DNA of 64,000 nucleotides from assembly GCF_014652415.1 (NCBI RefSeq), contig NZ_BMYT01000002.1, positions 703,756 to 767,755 on the forward strand, in the 5' to 3' direction. Of the stretch, positions 63,080 through 64,000 are shown in pieces. The notes under the pieces are model-generated. The model ran no database searches. It was given only the letters and a program-made list of their open reading frames with translations, and was not told the origin of the DNA. Source of the stretch: Affinundibacterium macrobrachii (GTDB lineage: Bacteria; Pseudomonadota; Gammaproteobacteria; Burkholderiales; Burkholderiaceae_D). The position numbers were made by a program, and so were the translations under genes. How positions within the stretch are numbered: the stretch's first letter is position 1; each line of letters opens with the position of its first letter.

Positions 63080-63871
63080 ATGGCAATGGATGTAATCGAT
63101 TATCAAATTTTTGGCGACGACATGCAATTCGTAGAGATCGAACTTGATCCTCGCGAAGCAGTGGTCGGTGAAGCTGGTTCTATGTTTTATATGGAAGACC
63201 AGATTCAAATGGAAACCATTTTTGGTGACGGCTCTGCTTCACAAGGCGGAATTTTTGGTTCGCTATTGGGCGCGGGTAAGCGCTTGATAACTGGTGAATC
63301 CTTGTTCACGACGGTGTATTCAAATCAAGGTAATAGCAAACGCAAGGTGGCATTTGGTGCGCCATATCCAGGTAGAATCATTCCTATGCATTTGGACCAG
63401 TTAGGTGGAACTATTCTGTGTCAGAAAGATGCCTTTCTGTGTGCAGCAAAAGGTGTTTCTTTGGGCATCGCATTTCAAAAACGTCTTGGTGCCGGATTCT
63501 TTGGTGGTGAAGGTTTTATCTTGCAAAAGCTCGAAGGAGATGGTCTCGCTTTTGTACACGCTGGTGGCGCATTAATCGCCAAGGATCTACAACCCGGCGA
63601 AACTTTACGTGTTGATACAGGTTGCGTGGTCGCCTTTACGAGTAATATCGATTACGACATTCAATTTGTCGGCGGCGTGAAGACTGCACTATTTGGTGGC
63701 GAAGGTATTTTCTTTACGACGCTACGCGGACCAGGACGAGTTTGGTTGCAGTCATTGCCGTTAGCACGTATGGCAAACCGCATCGTCGGTGCTTCATCGA
63801 TGGGTGGCGGTCGTGGCGGTGAGGAAGGTTCTGTATTGGGTGGATTGGGGAATTTGTTTGAGCGGAATTGA
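63080..63871 (+). CDS. AIM24 / TIGR00266 family protein
   Basis: A 263-residue glycine-rich protein, ATG 63080 chosen because AAGAGGG precedes it; an upstream TTG (63056) is less likely. The family pattern [50 protein letters not shown], and the Gly/Ser/Arg-rich tail [20 protein letters not shown] match the AIM24 tryptophan-RNA-binding attenuator-like fold group. The biological role in bacteria is unclear. A strong terminator follows 24 bp downstream. Confidence 0.9.
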   Translation: MAMDVIDYQIFGDDMQFVEIELDPREAVVGEAGSMFYMEDQIQMETIFGDGSASQGGIFGSLLGAGKRLITGESLFTTVYSNQGNSKRKVAFGAPYPGRIIPMHLDQLGGTILCQKDAFLCAAKGVSLGIAFQKRLGAGFFGGEGFILQKLEGDGLAFVHAGGALIAKDLQPGETLRVDTGCVVAFTSNIDYDIQFVGGVKTALFGGEGIFFTTLRGPGRVWLQSLPLARMANRIVGASSMGGGRGGEEGSVLGGLGNLFERN

Positions 63872-63895
63872 TTTATCAATTTCTTTTCTTATAAG

Positions 63896-63925
63896 TCAAA
63901 AAGACTGCTAACGCAGTCTTTTTGA
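63896..63925. terminator. Bidirectional terminator at the convergent gene end
   Basis: TCAAAAAGACTGC (63896-63908) and GCAGTCTTTTTGA (63913-63925) form a perfect 13-bp stem with a TAAC loop. Five T residues stand in the right arm and five A in the left, so it can act on both strands. Confidence 0.9.
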
Positions 63926-63943
63926 TGGAGAGAGACACTAGCC

Positions 63944-64000
63944 TTATTCTAAAAAACGCCCAATATACTCATCCGAACTAATAAACTGACCAATGAGGGT
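63944..64000 (-). CDS. C-terminal end of a minus-strand gene running out of the window
   Basis: Read on the minus strand the last 57 bases encode TLIGQFISSDEYIGRFLE followed by TAA (63946-63944), just past a bidirectional terminator. The frame continues beyond the window end, so only this tail is visible. No family can be assigned. Confidence 0.45.
   Translation of the reverse strand, partial: TLIGQFISSDEYIGRFLE

Overview
The window looks like chromosomal DNA of a heterotrophic, aerobic betaproteobacterium of the order Burkholderiales, most like the Oxalobacteraceae (an Undibacterium-like organism is my best guess). The grounds are the moderate G+C by eye, the liuR-liuA-aceK-thiolase-liuB-liuC-(bioAFDB)-liuD-liuE gene order, a HAAT-type ABC transporter, a PBP1C, and Gram-negative features such as a TonB receptor and lipobox-bearing lipoproteins. 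The assignment is inferred from protein character and gene order, not from a marker gene. I see no rRNA, tRNA, CRISPR array, prophage or intact insertion sequence.

Layout, 1-42 kb (mostly short, loosely related operons). The window opens inside an aminotransferase gene (1-813). It continues with a secreted alpha/beta hydrolase, a cytochrome b561, a LytS/LytTR-type two-component pair (3.1-5.2 kb) and a secreted M4 metalloprotease. Next come a second hydrolase and an SbtA-family permease divergent from a CbbR-like LysR regulator. A lipoprotein of unknown function, a 1364-residue SNF2 helicase and a Tat-exported PhoD phosphatase follow. From 17.7 to 27.5 kb lies a transport block: livM, livH, livF, livG, a periplasmic binding protein, an alpha/beta hydrolase and a TonB-dependent receptor on the minus strand, divergent from a LysR regulator. 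Then come pbpC (PBP1C), small envelope or unknown proteins, an FKBP lipoprotein, an endonuclease/exonuclease/phosphatase-family protein, an XRE-like regulator, a CREST/ceramidase-like membrane protein, an EamA transporter and a metallo-beta-lactamase-fold hydrolase.

Layout, 38.5-62 kb (one catabolic super-locus). LiuR (MerR family) precedes isovaleryl-CoA dehydrogenase. There follow AceK, a thiolase, an SDR, a second acyl-CoA dehydrogenase, a GST-kappa-like isomerase, a rhodanese, both subunits of methylcrotonyl-CoA carboxylase, methylglutaconyl-CoA hydratase and HMG-CoA lyase. The biotin genes bioA, bioF, bioD and bioB sit between the carboxylase subunits. Leucine would thus be degraded to acetyl-CoA and acetoacetate by a biotin enzyme whose cofactor genes are next door. 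AceK, which sets the split between the TCA cycle and the glyoxylate shunt, and a GhrA-type glyoxylate reductase would help handle the acetyl-CoA produced. Two LiuR-like operators flank liuR, and the downstream one is a perfect 17+6+17 inverted repeat.

The same 40-61 kb stretch carries about fourteen hairpin or REPIN-like intergenic repeats of at least five families, a three-hairpin composite element, a DUF559 nuclease gene and several small genes resembling immunity proteins. These elements are nearly absent from the first 40 kb. The window closes with an acyltransferase-3 protein, an AIM24/TIGR00266 protein, a bidirectional terminator and the tail of a minus-strand gene.
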